Counted from the first letter of the stretch, positions 37,398-46,366 are shown. The stretch is DNA of 64,000 bases from Arthrobacter sp. FW306-2-2C-D06B (GCF_021789175.1 NZ_CP084560.1:3410001-3474000), one strand, 5' to 3'. Numbers and translations are program-made. The notes: generated by a model from the letters alone, not told the origin.

Positions 37398-38096
37398 ATG
37401 ACGGTGAATGGCCGGCGCAGCGTCGTCGACGATGCGATCGACGACATCCGCCTGAGGATCCGGGAGGGGGAATGGGGCCTCGGAGACCGCATTCCGCCCG
37501 AGCCCGAACTCGGAAAGGCCTTGGGCCTCAGCCGGGCACCCCTCCGGGAAGCCCTCCGCGCCTTGGTACACGCAGGACTCCTGGTGACACGGCAAGGTGA
37601 CGGGACCTTCGTTGCCGCGGTGGACGAACAAGAAGTCGCCTTGCGCAAGGGCCTCGAGGGAGCTGACCGGCTCGAAGCCATCGAAGTCCGCCGCAGCCTT
37701 GACATTCCTGCGGCCGCCCTCGCCGCGCAGCGCCGTGACCAGGATGACCTGGACAAGCTCCAGGACGCGCTCGATCGACGCCGCGCCGCCGCGGAAGCCC
37801 ACGACGAAGACGGATTCCGGCTGGCAGACATCGACTTCCACCGGGCCGTGGTGGGCGCCGCGCACAACCAGCTCTTGGCCGGCATCTATGGTTCCCTCGC
37901 GGAGAGCATCGACGGTTCATGGACATCGCCCGAGGGCCTGAACCGTGCCGCCCACGCCGAGCACGACAGTCATGACGAGCTCTTTGACGCCATCCGCGAC
38001 CGCTCGGCACAGGACGCCATGCTCGTGGCTGGAGCGATCCTGGACAACCAGGCCTCGGATTTGGAGGGCAAGCTCCCGCGCCCCGCCGGCTCCTAG
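37398..38096 (+). CDS. GntR-family regulator, FadR/FCD subfamily
   Basis: 232 residues from ATG 37398, chosen for the strong AAGGAGGG site; an ATG at 37377 is in frame but lacks one. Winged helix-turn-helix at about 8-75 (RIPPEPELGKALGLSRAPLR). All-helical FCD ligand domain (about 90-225) with metal or ligand residues in DIDFHRAVVGAAHN and HDSHDELFDAI. It probably binds the adjacent palindrome and is released by a metabolite of the island pathway. Confidence 0.9.
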   Translation: MTVNGRRSVVDDAIDDIRLRIREGEWGLGDRIPPEPELGKALGLSRAPLREALRALVHAGLLVTRQGDGTFVAAVDEQEVALRKGLEGADRLEAIEVRRSLDIPAAALAAQRRDQDDLDKLQDALDRRRAAAEAHDEDGFRLADIDFHRAVVGAAHNQLLAGIYGSLAESIDGSWTSPEGLNRAAHAEHDSHDELFDAIRDRSAQDAMLVAGAILDNQASDLEGKLPRPAGS

Positions 38097-38133
38097 GATC
38101 TCCCGGACCGCCCGAATTGCTTCAAGGAGATCC

Positions 38134-39594
38134 ATGATTACGCGCATCAAGGCCGCATTCATCATTGGGTATGCCGAGGGCGACCACTGCATCATGCCCG
38201 ACGCGGAGCTGGTCCACGAGGGAGGGACGATTGTCTTCGTGGGCAGGGACTACCCCGGAATAGTAGACATCGACATCGACGCCGGGCAGGCAATCGTCTC
38301 CCCCGGATTCATCGACTTGAACGCCCTGGCGGATATCGACCACGCCCTTTTCGATTCGTGGACGGATCCCGGCCGGCGCTTGGGCCTCGTCTGGTCCGAG
38401 TCCTACCTGAGGGATCACGGAGCCGTGTTCACCCGGGAGCAGGCACGGTTCCGGCGCGAGTTTGCCCTTTCGCAATTGGTCCGCAACGGCATCACCACAC
38501 TCATGCCCATCGCATCCGAGAGCTACCACGAATGGTGCGAAGACTACGAGGACCTTGCCGCCACCGCCGCCGCTGTGGAAGCCCTTGGCGTCCGGGCCTA
38601 CCTGGGGCCGAGCTACCGCACCGCGGTCCCCTATACGGACGGCAAGCGGCTGATGCTCCACGAGGACGAACGGCGCGGCCTCGACGGGCTTGACCAAGCT
38701 GTTCGCTTCGCCCAGGACTACGAAGGGCGGGCCCAAGGTCTGATCAGGACGGCCCTGCTACCCGCCCGGATCGAAACGCAGACCGAACAGACCCTCCGCC
38801 TCACGCGGCAGGCCGCCGATGAGCTCAAGATCCCCGTGCGCCTGCACGCCGCCCAGGGGCTCTTCGAACTCGAGACGATGATCGCCCGCACGGGGCGGCG
38901 CCCGCTCCCCTACCTGGCCGATCTCGGTTTTCTCGCAGAGCGCACCTACATCCCCCACGCCTGGACCATTCCCGGGCACCCACACATGCCTGCCGCTGCC
39001 GGCACCGGGGACGATCTGGCGCTGCTCGCCGGGTCCGGAACTACGGTCCTGCTGTGTCCCATCCCCATGGCCCACTACGGCGGAATGCTCGACAACTACG
39101 ACTCGTACCGCGAGCGCGGAGTGCGGATCGTACTGGGCACCGACTCTGCCCCGCCCAACATGATCCGGGCCATGGACCTGGCGATGGGAATGACCAAGAC
39201 CCTCAGCGGGGACCGCTCAAGCGCCCAGGCCGCAGACCTGTTTCGCTCGGCCACCCTGGACCCGGCCGAATCGCTCGGCCGTTCCGACCTGGGCTGCCTG
39301 GCAGCCGGAGCACAGGCCGACTATTTCGTCTTGGACCTGAGTGGCAGCCACATCGGCCCGCACGCCGACCCCGTCCGCACCCTGATCATGAACGCGGACG
39401 GACGGGACATCACCCGGGTGGTGGTGGCCGGCCGGACCATTGTGGACAAGGGAGAAATCGTCACCGTGGACACGAGCGACTACCGGGAACGCGCCCAAGA
39501 CTTCCTCGACCACTACATTGCCTCGCTGAGCGACTCGGATTACGCCCACCGCCCCACCCCCGAGCTCCTGCCACCCAGTTTTCCCCTGGGGTGA
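38134..39594 (+). CDS. Amidohydrolase-superfamily protein with an atypical metal site
   Basis: 486 residues from ATG 38134 (AAGGAGA upstream). Overall chlorohydrolase/guanine-deaminase-like layout: N-terminal beta segment, PGFIDLNAL (57-65), RLHAAQGLFELE (His238), IPHAW (His275), LGTDSAPPN (Asp337), and a C-terminal beta segment from about 410. The usual HxH pair after PGxID is replaced by N-A-L, and the HxxE motif reads HAAQ. It may use one metal or none, or act differently from deaminases. 37 bases after gntR and probably co-transcribed. Confidence 0.8.
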   Translation: MITRIKAAFIIGYAEGDHCIMPDAELVHEGGTIVFVGRDYPGIVDIDIDAGQAIVSPGFIDLNALADIDHALFDSWTDPGRRLGLVWSESYLRDHGAVFTREQARFRREFALSQLVRNGITTLMPIASESYHEWCEDYEDLAATAAAVEALGVRAYLGPSYRTAVPYTDGKRLMLHEDERRGLDGLDQAVRFAQDYEGRAQGLIRTALLPARIETQTEQTLRLTRQAADELKIPVRLHAAQGLFELETMIARTGRRPLPYLADLGFLAERTYIPHAWTIPGHPHMPAAAGTGDDLALLAGSGTTVLLCPIPMAHYGGMLDNYDSYRERGVRIVLGTDSAPPNMIRAMDLAMGMTKTLSGDRSSAQAADLFRSATLDPAESLGRSDLGCLAAGAQADYFVLDLSGSHIGPHADPVRTLIMNADGRDITRVVVAGRTIVDKGEIVTVDTSDYRERAQDFLDHYIASLSDSDYAHRPTPELLPPSFPLG

Positions 39595-39842
39595 GACCGC
39601 GCGGCGCCGGGCTTACGGTGGCCGGAACACAAACGGTAGTCGTGCCTCGAATGTAAACACGGCCCCATCTGCCACGAAACATCGAGTGAACGAGCGCAAA
39701 AGGCTTGTCCAACAATCCCGCGAACAGCCCTATTTTTGACTTGACAGGAGCTCCCGTGTGGTGAGCTAAAACTAGCCGCCTCCTTGACCCAACAGTTCGG
39801 GTCCGGCGCGCCCCGATATCTGCGAACCGTTAGAGACCTCCC
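39595..39842 (+). other. Intergenic region upstream of the MalFG-type transporter
   Basis: 248 bases. The pair TTGACT/TTGACA (39736-39746) and TAAAAC (39767-39772) could belong to a promoter, but the spacings (20-25) are poor. AGCTC and GAGCT form a small inverted pair around 39749-39767, possibly an operator. No coding frame is convincing. The gene downstream starts close to 39843. Confidence 0.4.
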
Positions 39843-40793
39843 ATGACTAGACAACTGACAGGCAGCCCCGCGGACACCGCGCATGCTGTCCCGGCCCCTC
39901 AGCGCCGGGGACGCTGGTCCGGCCGAACCCGACGCGACTTCTTTGTGTTCCTGGCACTGGCCTTGCCGAACTTGGCGCTGATCGCAGTGTTCACGTATCT
40001 GCCGTTGATCAACAACATGTATTACTCGACCCTTGACTGGACCCTGGGCTCCACCTCGGCCACCGTTGTGGGCTTCGAAAACTACGTCAACTTCTTCACC
40101 AGCTCCGACGCCCCGCAAGTGCTTGGCACCACGCTCGTCTTCACCGTGGTCACAGTCGGCGGTTCCATGGTGCTGGGTCTCTTGGTGGCCCTGGCCTTGA
40201 ACGCCAAGGTCCGCGGCACCACCTTTGCGCGCTCAGCCGTCTTCGCCCCCTACGTCCTCAGCGGCGTAGGAGTCGGCCTCGTGTGGTTGTTCATCTTCGA
40301 CCCCGGATACGGCGTGCTGTCTTGGCTGCTCCGGGGCATCGGCCAGCCAAGCCCGCAGTGGATCAACGATCCGCAGCTCTCCCTCGTGATGGTCATCATC
40401 GTCTACGTCTGGAAGAACCTGGGCTACTGCGCCGTCGTGTACCTCGCCGGACTCCAGTCGCTTCCGAAGGACGTCATGGAGGCAGCCTCCCTTGACGGCG
40501 CCAACGGCTTGCGCCGCTTCATGAGCATCTCCGTTCCGCTGCTTTCGCCCACCACGTTCTTCCTGCTGATCACCACGATGATCAGCTCGCTGCAGGCCTT
40601 TGACCTGATCCGCATCATGACGCCGCTGGGCAACGGCACCAGCACGCTGATCTACGAGGCCTATCTGCAGGCCTTCGGCGCCTACAACCGCGCAGGCTAC
40701 TCCGCCGCCATCTCAGTGGTGCTCTTCGCCATCCTGCTCATCATCACCGTGCTCCAGCTGCGGTTCGTCGAACGGAAGGTGCACTACTCATGA
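39843..40793 (+). CDS. Carbohydrate ABC importer permease (MalF/UgpA type)
   Basis: 316 residues with six or so helices; the first is RDFFVFLALALPNLALIAVF. The EAA loop reads EAASLDGANGLRRFMSISVPLLSPT. Typical CUT1 permease. It overlaps the second permease gene (ATGA). Confidence 0.93.
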   Translation: MTRQLTGSPADTAHAVPAPQRRGRWSGRTRRDFFVFLALALPNLALIAVFTYLPLINNMYYSTLDWTLGSTSATVVGFENYVNFFTSSDAPQVLGTTLVFTVVTVGGSMVLGLLVALALNAKVRGTTFARSAVFAPYVLSGVGVGLVWLFIFDPGYGVLSWLLRGIGQPSPQWINDPQLSLVMVIIVYVWKNLGYCAVVYLAGLQSLPKDVMEAASLDGANGLRRFMSISVPLLSPTTFFLLITTMISSLQAFDLIRIMTPLGNGTSTLIYEAYLQAFGAYNRAGYSAAISVVLFAILLIITVLQLRFVERKVHYS

Positions 40794-41728
40794 GCACTCT
40801 CTCTCCCGTCAGCCCCAACCCCGCAAGCGGCGTCGGAACCCTTGAAGGTCCCGACGGCGGTCCGGAGCTCCCAGCGCGGCGCGACAAGCCGTTCTCCCGC
40901 GCAAACCTCGTCCAGACACTGGCCGGAGGCTACATCCCGCTGATCGTGGCCACCCTCGTGGTGGTACTGCCGCTGTTGTGGATGTTGCTGAGTTCCTTCA
41001 AGCAGCCGGGCGAGATCGTCACCACGGATCTCAAGATCCTGCCGCAGGGCTTGAATCTGGAGAACTACCACACGGCCATGACAACAGTGCCGTTCGCGCG
41101 GTTCTTCCTGAACAGCCTGATCGTCACCGTGGTTGGTTCCACTGTCAAAGTGATCCTCGCCATCCTGACGGCTTACGCCCTGGTCTTTGTCCGTTTCCCG
41201 TTCAAGAACGTCATCTTCGTCGTGATCCTCGTGGCCCTGATGGTGCCTCCGCAGGTGTCGATCCTCCCCAACTACATCCTGATCGCTGGGATCGGCGGGA
41301 AGAACACTCTGTGGGGGATCATCCTTCCGGGACTCGGTACCGCCTTCGGAACCTTCCTGCTGCGCCAGCATTTCAAGACGCTTCCGGGGTCCATCCTCGA
41401 AGCCGCGGAAATCGACGGCGCGGGCCATTGGCGCAGGCTGTGGCAAGTAGTCGCCCCCGTATCTCTCCCCTCCATCGCCACCGTCGCCCTCGTCACCGTG
41501 GTCAGCGAATGGAACGACTACATCTGGCCGCTGATCATCACGGACCGGCCGGAAACCATGACCCTCCCCGTTGGACTGACCTTGCTTCAGAACTCTGAAG
41601 GAAACGGCGCCGGCTGGGGGATCCTGATGGCCGGGGCCGTCCTGGTGATCATCCCCATCCTCCTGGTCTTCGCAGCGTTGCAACGCTACATCGTTGCCGG
41701 GCTCACCCAGGGCAGCGTCACTGGCTAG
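40790..41728 (+). CDS. Carbohydrate ABC importer permease (MalG/UgpE type)
   Basis: 312 residues. The EAA loop reads EAAEIDGAGHWRRLWQVVAPVSLPS; it ends LQRYIVAGLTQGSVTG, the QRYxxxGxxxGAVKG-like end of CUT1 permeases. Pairs with the upstream permease. No ATPase gene is in this operon, so a shared MsmK-type ATPase elsewhere probably drives it. Confidence 0.93.
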   Translation: MSTLSPVSPNPASGVGTLEGPDGGPELPARRDKPFSRANLVQTLAGGYIPLIVATLVVVLPLLWMLLSSFKQPGEIVTTDLKILPQGLNLENYHTAMTTVPFARFFLNSLIVTVVGSTVKVILAILTAYALVFVRFPFKNVIFVVILVALMVPPQVSILPNYILIAGIGGKNTLWGIILPGLGTAFGTFLLRQHFKTLPGSILEAAEIDGAGHWRRLWQVVAPVSLPSIATVALVTVVSEWNDYIWPLIITDRPETMTLPVGLTLLQNSEGNGAGWGILMAGAVLVIIPILLVFAALQRYIVAGLTQGSVTG

Positions 41729-41787
41729 TAACACCGCCCCTTCCACACAACCCCATCACCACCTTTGCATCCTTGAGAGGACCAACC

Positions 41788-43134
41788 ATGGCAATGAATC
41801 TTGATCGTAGAAACTTCCTGGGGCTCGCCGGCCTTGGGGTCGGCGCTGCCGCCCTTGCAGCATGCGGCGGTCCGTCGACCAGCGGCAGCGCAGTGAGCAG
41901 CAGCCCGTCGGACATCGACTTCACCGGCGTCAAGCCGGCAGGCTCGTTCGACTTTTGGACAAGCCACCCCGGGCAGTCCCAGGCCGTCGAGCAATCCATC
42001 ATTGACAAGTTCCAGGCGAAGTTCCCGGACATCAAGGTGAACCTCGTGACGGCAGGCGCCAACTACGAGGAAATCGCGCAGAAGTTCCAGACCTCGCAGG
42101 CCGCGAAGTCGGCCCTCCCCGGCCTGGTCGTGCTCTCCGACGTCTGGTGGTTCCGCTATTACACGAACGGCAACATCATTCCCTTGGACGGGCTCATCAA
42201 GCAGCTGGACGTCAAAATTGACGACTTCCAGAAGTCCCTCGTAGCGGACTACCAATACGCCAACAAGCAGTGGGCGCTCCCCTATGGCCGCTCCACCCCG
42301 CTCTTCTACTACAACAAGGACCACTTCAAGGCCGCCGGCCTTCCGGACCGGGCACCCAAGACCTGGCAGGAGTTCGCCGAGTGGGCCCCCAAGCTCCAGG
42401 CCAGCTCGGGCGCGAAGTACGCCTACATCTACCCGGCCCTTGCCGGATACGCCGGCTGGACCCTGCAGAACAACCTGTGGGGCTGGGGCGGCAGCTGGTC
42501 CAACGGCTGGACCTTCAACTGCGATTCCGCCGAGTCGGTCACGGCCCTGCAGTGGGCACAGGACTCCATCTACAAGGACAAGTGGGCCGGCGTCTCCTCC
42601 AAGAACGCCGCGGACGACTTCTCCGCAGGCATCACGTCCACCACGATCTCCTCCACCGGGGACCTGTTGGGCGTGTTGAAGTCCGCCAAGTTCAACGTCG
42701 GCGTCGGCTTCCTGCCGGGCGGGCCCAAGGCCGAGACCAACGTCTGCCCCACCGGCGGCGCCGGACTCGGGATTCCCAGCGGTGTCAGCAAGGAAGTCCA
42801 GCTCGCGGCCGCGACCTTCCTGAAGTTCATGACCGAGCCGGAGAACACCGCGGCCTTCTCCGCTGCGACCGGCTACATGCCCACCCGCGTCTCAGCGGAC
42901 ATGACTGCAGTCCTCGCCAAGACTCCCCAGATCAAGACGGCCATGGACCAGCTCGCCGTGACCAAGGTGCAGGACAATGCCCGCGTGTTCCTGCCCGGCG
43001 CCGATCAGGAGATGGCCAAGGCTGCCGCGAAGATCCTCACGCAGCAGGGCGACGTGAAGGCCACCATGACGGACCTCAAGACAACCCTCGACGGCATCTA
43101 CACCAAGGACGTCAAGCCCAAGCTCAAGAGCTAG
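41788..43134 (+). CDS. Carbohydrate ABC importer substrate-binding lipoprotein (family 1)
   Basis: 448 residues from ATG 41788 (GAGAGGA upstream; an in-frame TTG lies 15 bases before). Twin-arginine signal DRRNFLGLAGLGVGAAALAAC with lipidated Cys26. SBP_bac_1 fold: FDFWTSHPGQSQAVEQ, WALPYGRSTPLFYYNKDHF, several Trp/Tyr residues suited to sugar stacking. Ligand unknown. Downstream is the right-hand repeat of the island. Confidence 0.92.
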   Translation: MAMNLDRRNFLGLAGLGVGAAALAACGGPSTSGSAVSSSPSDIDFTGVKPAGSFDFWTSHPGQSQAVEQSIIDKFQAKFPDIKVNLVTAGANYEEIAQKFQTSQAAKSALPGLVVLSDVWWFRYYTNGNIIPLDGLIKQLDVKIDDFQKSLVADYQYANKQWALPYGRSTPLFYYNKDHFKAAGLPDRAPKTWQEFAEWAPKLQASSGAKYAYIYPALAGYAGWTLQNNLWGWGGSWSNGWTFNCDSAESVTALQWAQDSIYKDKWAGVSSKNAADDFSAGITSTTISSTGDLLGVLKSAKFNVGVGFLPGGPKAETNVCPTGGAGLGIPSGVSKEVQLAAATFLKFMTEPENTAAFSAATGYMPTRVSADMTAVLAKTPQIKTAMDQLAVTKVQDNARVFLPGADQEMAKAAAKILTQQGDVKATMTDLKTTLDGIYTKDVKPKLKS

Positions 43135-43160
43135 GGCTCCGCGCGCCGAGTGCGCTCCCG

Positions 43161-43232
43161 CTGCCCAACTAGCTCGCAGTTAATGTCGTTTTAACGGGTC
43201 AGAACGACATCTAATGCGAGCTAGTTGGGCAG
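43161..43232. repeat. Right copy of the 72-base inverted repeat flanking the island
   Basis: Arms 43161-43190 and 43203-43232 pair at 27 of 30 positions around the 12-base loop TTAACGGGTCAG. The outer part CTGCCCAACTAGCTCGCAGT closely matches the left copy. It lies between the convergent ends of the binding-protein gene (+) and map (-), so it could be a bidirectional terminator. Confidence 0.9.
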
Positions 43233-43242
43233 CCGCGTCTGT

Positions 43243-44070
43243 TCAGGGAATCGGAACGGGCACGACGCCGAGCGGCACCAACTGCTGTGCACCGCCGTCG
43301 GGGGCGGAGAGCACCCAGATGCCCTTTTCGTGGACGGCAACCGAGTGCTCCCACTGGCACGAACGCTTGCCGTCGGTGGTCACCACGGTCCAGTCGTCGT
43401 CGAGGGTTGCTGTTTCAATGCTGCCGCGGACGAGCATGGGTTCAATCGCAAGGCACAGTCCCGGCCTGATCTTCGGACCGCGGTGCGTGGTGCGGTAGTT
43501 CAATACATCAGGCGCCATGTGCATCTCGGAACCGATGCCGTGGCCCACGTAGTCCTCCAGGATGCCGAGCGGTTTCCCCGGTACGGAGGAGACGTAGTCA
43601 TCCACGGCGTTCCCGATATCGCCCACGAACTTGCCCTTCGCCAAAGCAGCGATTCCACGCCACATGGCGGCCTGGGTGACATCCGAGAGCCGCTGGTCTT
43701 CAGGATCAGCCGTCCCCACTATCACGGTGCGTGCCGAGTCGGAGTGCCAGCCGTCAACGATCGCTCCGCCATCAATCGAAATGATGTCCCCGTCCTGGAG
43801 GACCCGGTCCCCGGGGATGCCGTGGACCACTTCCTCGTTGACGGATGCGCAGATGGTGGCCGGGAAGCCGTGGTATCCGAGGAAGTTCGACTTCGCTCCA
43901 GCGTCGATGAGGACCGCCGCGAACACGGCGTCGATCTCACGCGTCGTCACGCCGGGTTTCGCGGCCTCAACGGCTGCGTCGAGCGCTCTGCTGAGGACCA
44001 GTCCGGCCTCGTGCATCTTGCGCATTTGCTCATTCGTTTTGTATTCGATGCGGGGCTGGCCGAACGCCAT
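43243..44070 (-). CDS. map: Methionine aminopeptidase, type I
   Basis: Removes the N-terminal Met of nascent proteins. 275 residues from ATG 44068-44070 with GAGGAGA upstream; the longer open frame upstream crosses the adk terminator. Metal ligands lie in SIDGGAIVDGWHSDSA, GHGIGSEMH, LAIEPML and CQWEHSVAV. It is cut off from infA by the metabolic island and from adk by a terminator. Confidence 0.96.
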   Translation of the reverse strand: MAFGQPRIEYKTNEQMRKMHEAGLVLSRALDAAVEAAKPGVTTREIDAVFAAVLIDAGAKSNFLGYHGFPATICASVNEEVVHGIPGDRVLQDGDIISIDGGAIVDGWHSDSARTVIVGTADPEDQRLSDVTQAAMWRGIAALAKGKFVGDIGNAVDDYVSSVPGKPLGILEDYVGHGIGSEMHMAPDVLNYRTTHRGPKIRPGLCLAIEPMLVRGSIETATLDDDWTVVTTDGKRSCQWEHSVAVHEKGIWVLSAPDGGAQQLVPLGVVPVPIP

Positions 44071-44219
44071 GGTCTCCTCTTGTCGTGTGCTGCTTGTGGT
44101 GGGCTGCGGAACCAGATCACCCTCAGATCTCTTATTTTCCCGCATCGGCAGTAGTGCTCGAAACCGGAGCCGCGAACGCCCGGAAGCGGTCCCGGGTCCC
44201 GGACCCCAGACGGGGAACA

Positions 44220-44277
44220 GAAAAGGGCGTGTCCAGCGTGGGGAGCAGTTCACTCCAGCGCGGGACACACCCTTTTC
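44220..44277 (-). terminator. Terminator between adk and map
   Basis: A 15-bp stem (44220-44234 with 44263-44277, one G-U type mismatch), 28-base loop, with A and T runs at its ends. It separates secY-adk from map, so map should have its own promoter within 44071-44219. Confidence 0.8.
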
Positions 44278-44293
44278 AACAGTCGTGCGGCGA

Positions 44294-44872
44294 CTAGACT
44301 GCCTTGGCTGCCTCGATGGCCAACAGGACGCGATCCGTGACCTCGTCGATGCCGCCAATGCCATCGACCTGGGTCAGGATGCCGCGTTCGGCATACTTGG
44401 CAACGACGGCCTCGGTCTGCTCGTGGTAGAGGTCCAGGCGGTGGCGGATGACACCTTCGTTGTCATCCGAGCGCCCGGTCTCCTTGGCGCGGCCCAGCAA
44501 GCGTGAAACAAGTTCCTCGTCGTCGGCCGTCAGCTGAAGCACGACGTCGAGCTTCGCTTCCGTATCGGCGAGGATCTGGTCCAGGTATTCCACCTGGGCG
44601 GTGGTGCGCGGGTATCCATCAAGCAGGAAGCCGTTCTCGACGTCGCTCTCGCTCAGTCGGTCACGGACCATCTTGTTGGTCACGCTGTCCGGAACGAAGT
44701 CGCCGGCGTCCATGTACTTCTTGGCTTCGATACCCAGCGGGGTTTCGCCCTTGACGTTTGCCCGGAAGATGTCGCCGGTAGAGATGGCGACTACGCCCAA
44801 GCGCTTGGAAATCCGCTCGGCCTGGGTTCCCTTGCCCGAACCCGGGGGTCCAATGATCAGCATTCTCGTCAT
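44294..44872 (-). CDS. adk: Adenylate kinase
   Basis: 192 residues, the short-LID form usual in actinobacteria. P-loop GPPGSGKGTQ, DGYPRTTAQ, and RLLGRAKETGRSDDNE in the LID region, without the zinc-binding insert. Its start overlaps the secY stop (ATGA). Interconverts ATP, ADP and AMP. Confidence 0.97.
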   Translation of the reverse strand: MTRMLIIGPPGSGKGTQAERISKRLGVVAISTGDIFRANVKGETPLGIEAKKYMDAGDFVPDSVTNKMVRDRLSESDVENGFLLDGYPRTTAQVEYLDQILADTEAKLDVVLQLTADDEELVSRLLGRAKETGRSDDNEGVIRHRLDLYHEQTEAVVAKYAERGILTQVDGIGGIDEVTDRVLLAIEAAKAV

Positions 44873-46179
44873 CGCAAAAGCCCTTCGTAGTGACGTTGTT
44901 GTAGCTGCGCATCAATCTGCTTGACGGTTTCCAGGCCCACACCCACCATGATCAGAATTGACGTGCCACCGAACGGGAAGTTCTGGTTGGCGCCGATCAG
45001 GACGAGTGCGACCAGCGGAATCAACGCCACGAAGCCCAGGTAAAAGGCGCCGGGGAGGGTGATCCTGGAAAGCACGTACTGCAGGTAGTCCGCGGTCGGT
45101 TTACCCGCCCGGATGCCCGGAATGAACCCGCCGTACTTCTTCATGTTGTCCGAGACCTCTTCAGGGTTGAAGGTGATCGCGACGTAGAAGTAGGTGAAGA
45201 ACACAATCATGACGAAGTACAACGCCATGTAGATGGGGTGGTCGCCCTTGGTGAGGTTGTTGTTTATCCACTCAACCCACGGGGCGATGGACTCTCCGGC
45301 CTTCGGCTGGTTGAACTGCGCAATCAGCCCGGGCAGGTAAAGCATGGAGGAAGCAAAGATGACGGGCACGACGCCGGCCATGTTCACCTTGATGGGGATG
45401 TAGGTGCTGGTGCCGCCCACAGTGCGCCGGCCGATCATGCGCTTCGCATATTGGACCGGAATGCGCCGCTGGGACTGCTCCACGAAGACTACGAGTGCGA
45501 CCGTCACGAGGCCGATCGCCAACACCGTGAAGAAGGTGCCCGGACCCTTGGAGTTCCAGATGGCACCAAGCGAGGTCGGGAAGCCGGCAGCGATGGACGT
45601 GAAGATGAGCAGCGACATGCCGTTGCCCACGCCCTTCTCCGTAACCAGTTCGCCCATCCACATGATGAGGCCTGTACCGGCCGTCAAGGTGATGACGACA
45701 AGAATCGTGGCAATGATGCTCGTGTCGGGGATGATCGGCAGCTGGCAGTTGGGCAGCAGCTGCCCGGAGCGTGCCAGGGACACCAATGTGGTGGCGTTCA
45801 GCAGGCCCAGAGCAATGGTCAGATAACGCGTGTACTGCGTCAGCTTCGACTGGCCCGAGGCGCCTTCGTCATACAGCTCCTGGAACCGCGGAATGACCAC
45901 GCGGAGCAGCTGCACGATGATGCTGGCCGTGATGTACGGCATGATCCCCAGGGCAAAGATCGAAACCTGCAGCAGTGCACCACCGCTGAACAGGTTGACG
46001 AGCTGATAGAGGCCGCCCTGGTCCTGATTGCTTGACAAACATTGCTGAACATTTTGGTAGCTCACACCAGGCGAGGGGATAAAAGCTCCCAAGCGGAAGA
46101 TTGTGATGATTCCCAGCGTGAACAACAACTTGCGTCGCAGATCAGGCGTACGAAATGCCCGGCCGAATGCGCTTAGCAA
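44869..46179 (-). CDS. secY: Preprotein translocase subunit SecY
   Basis: Channel subunit of the Sec translocase. 436 residues from TTG 46177-46179, chosen because GGAGG lies just upstream and LLSAFGRAFRTPDLRRKLLF is the normal N-terminus; a longer frame adds 19 unlikely residues. Ten membrane helices expected. The plug region and loops are regular. A terminator and a likely promoter lie between it and rplO. Confidence 0.97.
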   Translation of the reverse strand: MLSAFGRAFRTPDLRRKLLFTLGIITIFRLGAFIPSPGVSYQNVQQCLSSNQDQGGLYQLVNLFSGGALLQVSIFALGIMPYITASIIVQLLRVVIPRFQELYDEGASGQSKLTQYTRYLTIALGLLNATTLVSLARSGQLLPNCQLPIIPDTSIIATILVVITLTAGTGLIMWMGELVTEKGVGNGMSLLIFTSIAAGFPTSLGAIWNSKGPGTFFTVLAIGLVTVALVVFVEQSQRRIPVQYAKRMIGRRTVGGTSTYIPIKVNMAGVVPVIFASSMLYLPGLIAQFNQPKAGESIAPWVEWINNNLTKGDHPIYMALYFVMIVFFTYFYVAITFNPEEVSDNMKKYGGFIPGIRAGKPTADYLQYVLSRITLPGAFYLGFVALIPLVALVLIGANQNFPFGGTSILIMVGVGLETVKQIDAQLQQRHYEGLLR

Positions 46180-46239
46180 GCGTCCTCCTGAGTTAAAAGT
46201 CCAAGGGTGTCGAAAGGGGTCATTGAAACCCAACACCCG

Positions 46240-46288
46240 AGTCTAACGGTTTGATGCGCCATGCGAACAATCGAGGGTATGCGCCATG
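46240..46288 (-). promoter_or_regulatory. Candidate secY promoter with direct repeats
   Basis: A minus-strand -10 TAGACT reads at 46245-46240, about 60 bases before the TTG start. Two direct copies of ATGCGCCATG (plus-strand reading; 46254-46263 and 46279-46288), 25 bases apart, lie where the -35 region and upstream sites would be. No good TTGACA match is present. Confidence 0.45.
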
Positions 46289-46290
46289 TG

Positions 46291-46342
46291 AAAAGACTCC
46301 CGGCGCGAGGGGCCGAAGCCCTCCGCTCCGGGAGTCTTTTTA
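46291..46342 (-). terminator. Terminator between rplO and secY
   Basis: A 13-bp perfect stem (46291-46303 with 46328-46340). The flanking A and T runs make it a possible terminator in both directions. It lies 25 bases beyond the rplO stop and closes the spc ribosomal operon before secY. Confidence 0.85.
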
Positions 46343-46366
46343 CAGCGGGCGAACGCCCCAGAGCCC

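Noticed and set aside
32373..37865. Longer upstream starts for the island genes (for example 498, 378 and 560 codons)
   Set aside because: The extra parts overlap neighbouring genes or the GntR operator and look like shadow translation; tight overlaps support the shorter starts.
42284..42679. Plus-strand Arg/Pro/Thr-rich frames within the binding-protein gene
   Set aside because: Out-of-frame shadows of the well-supported lipoprotein gene.
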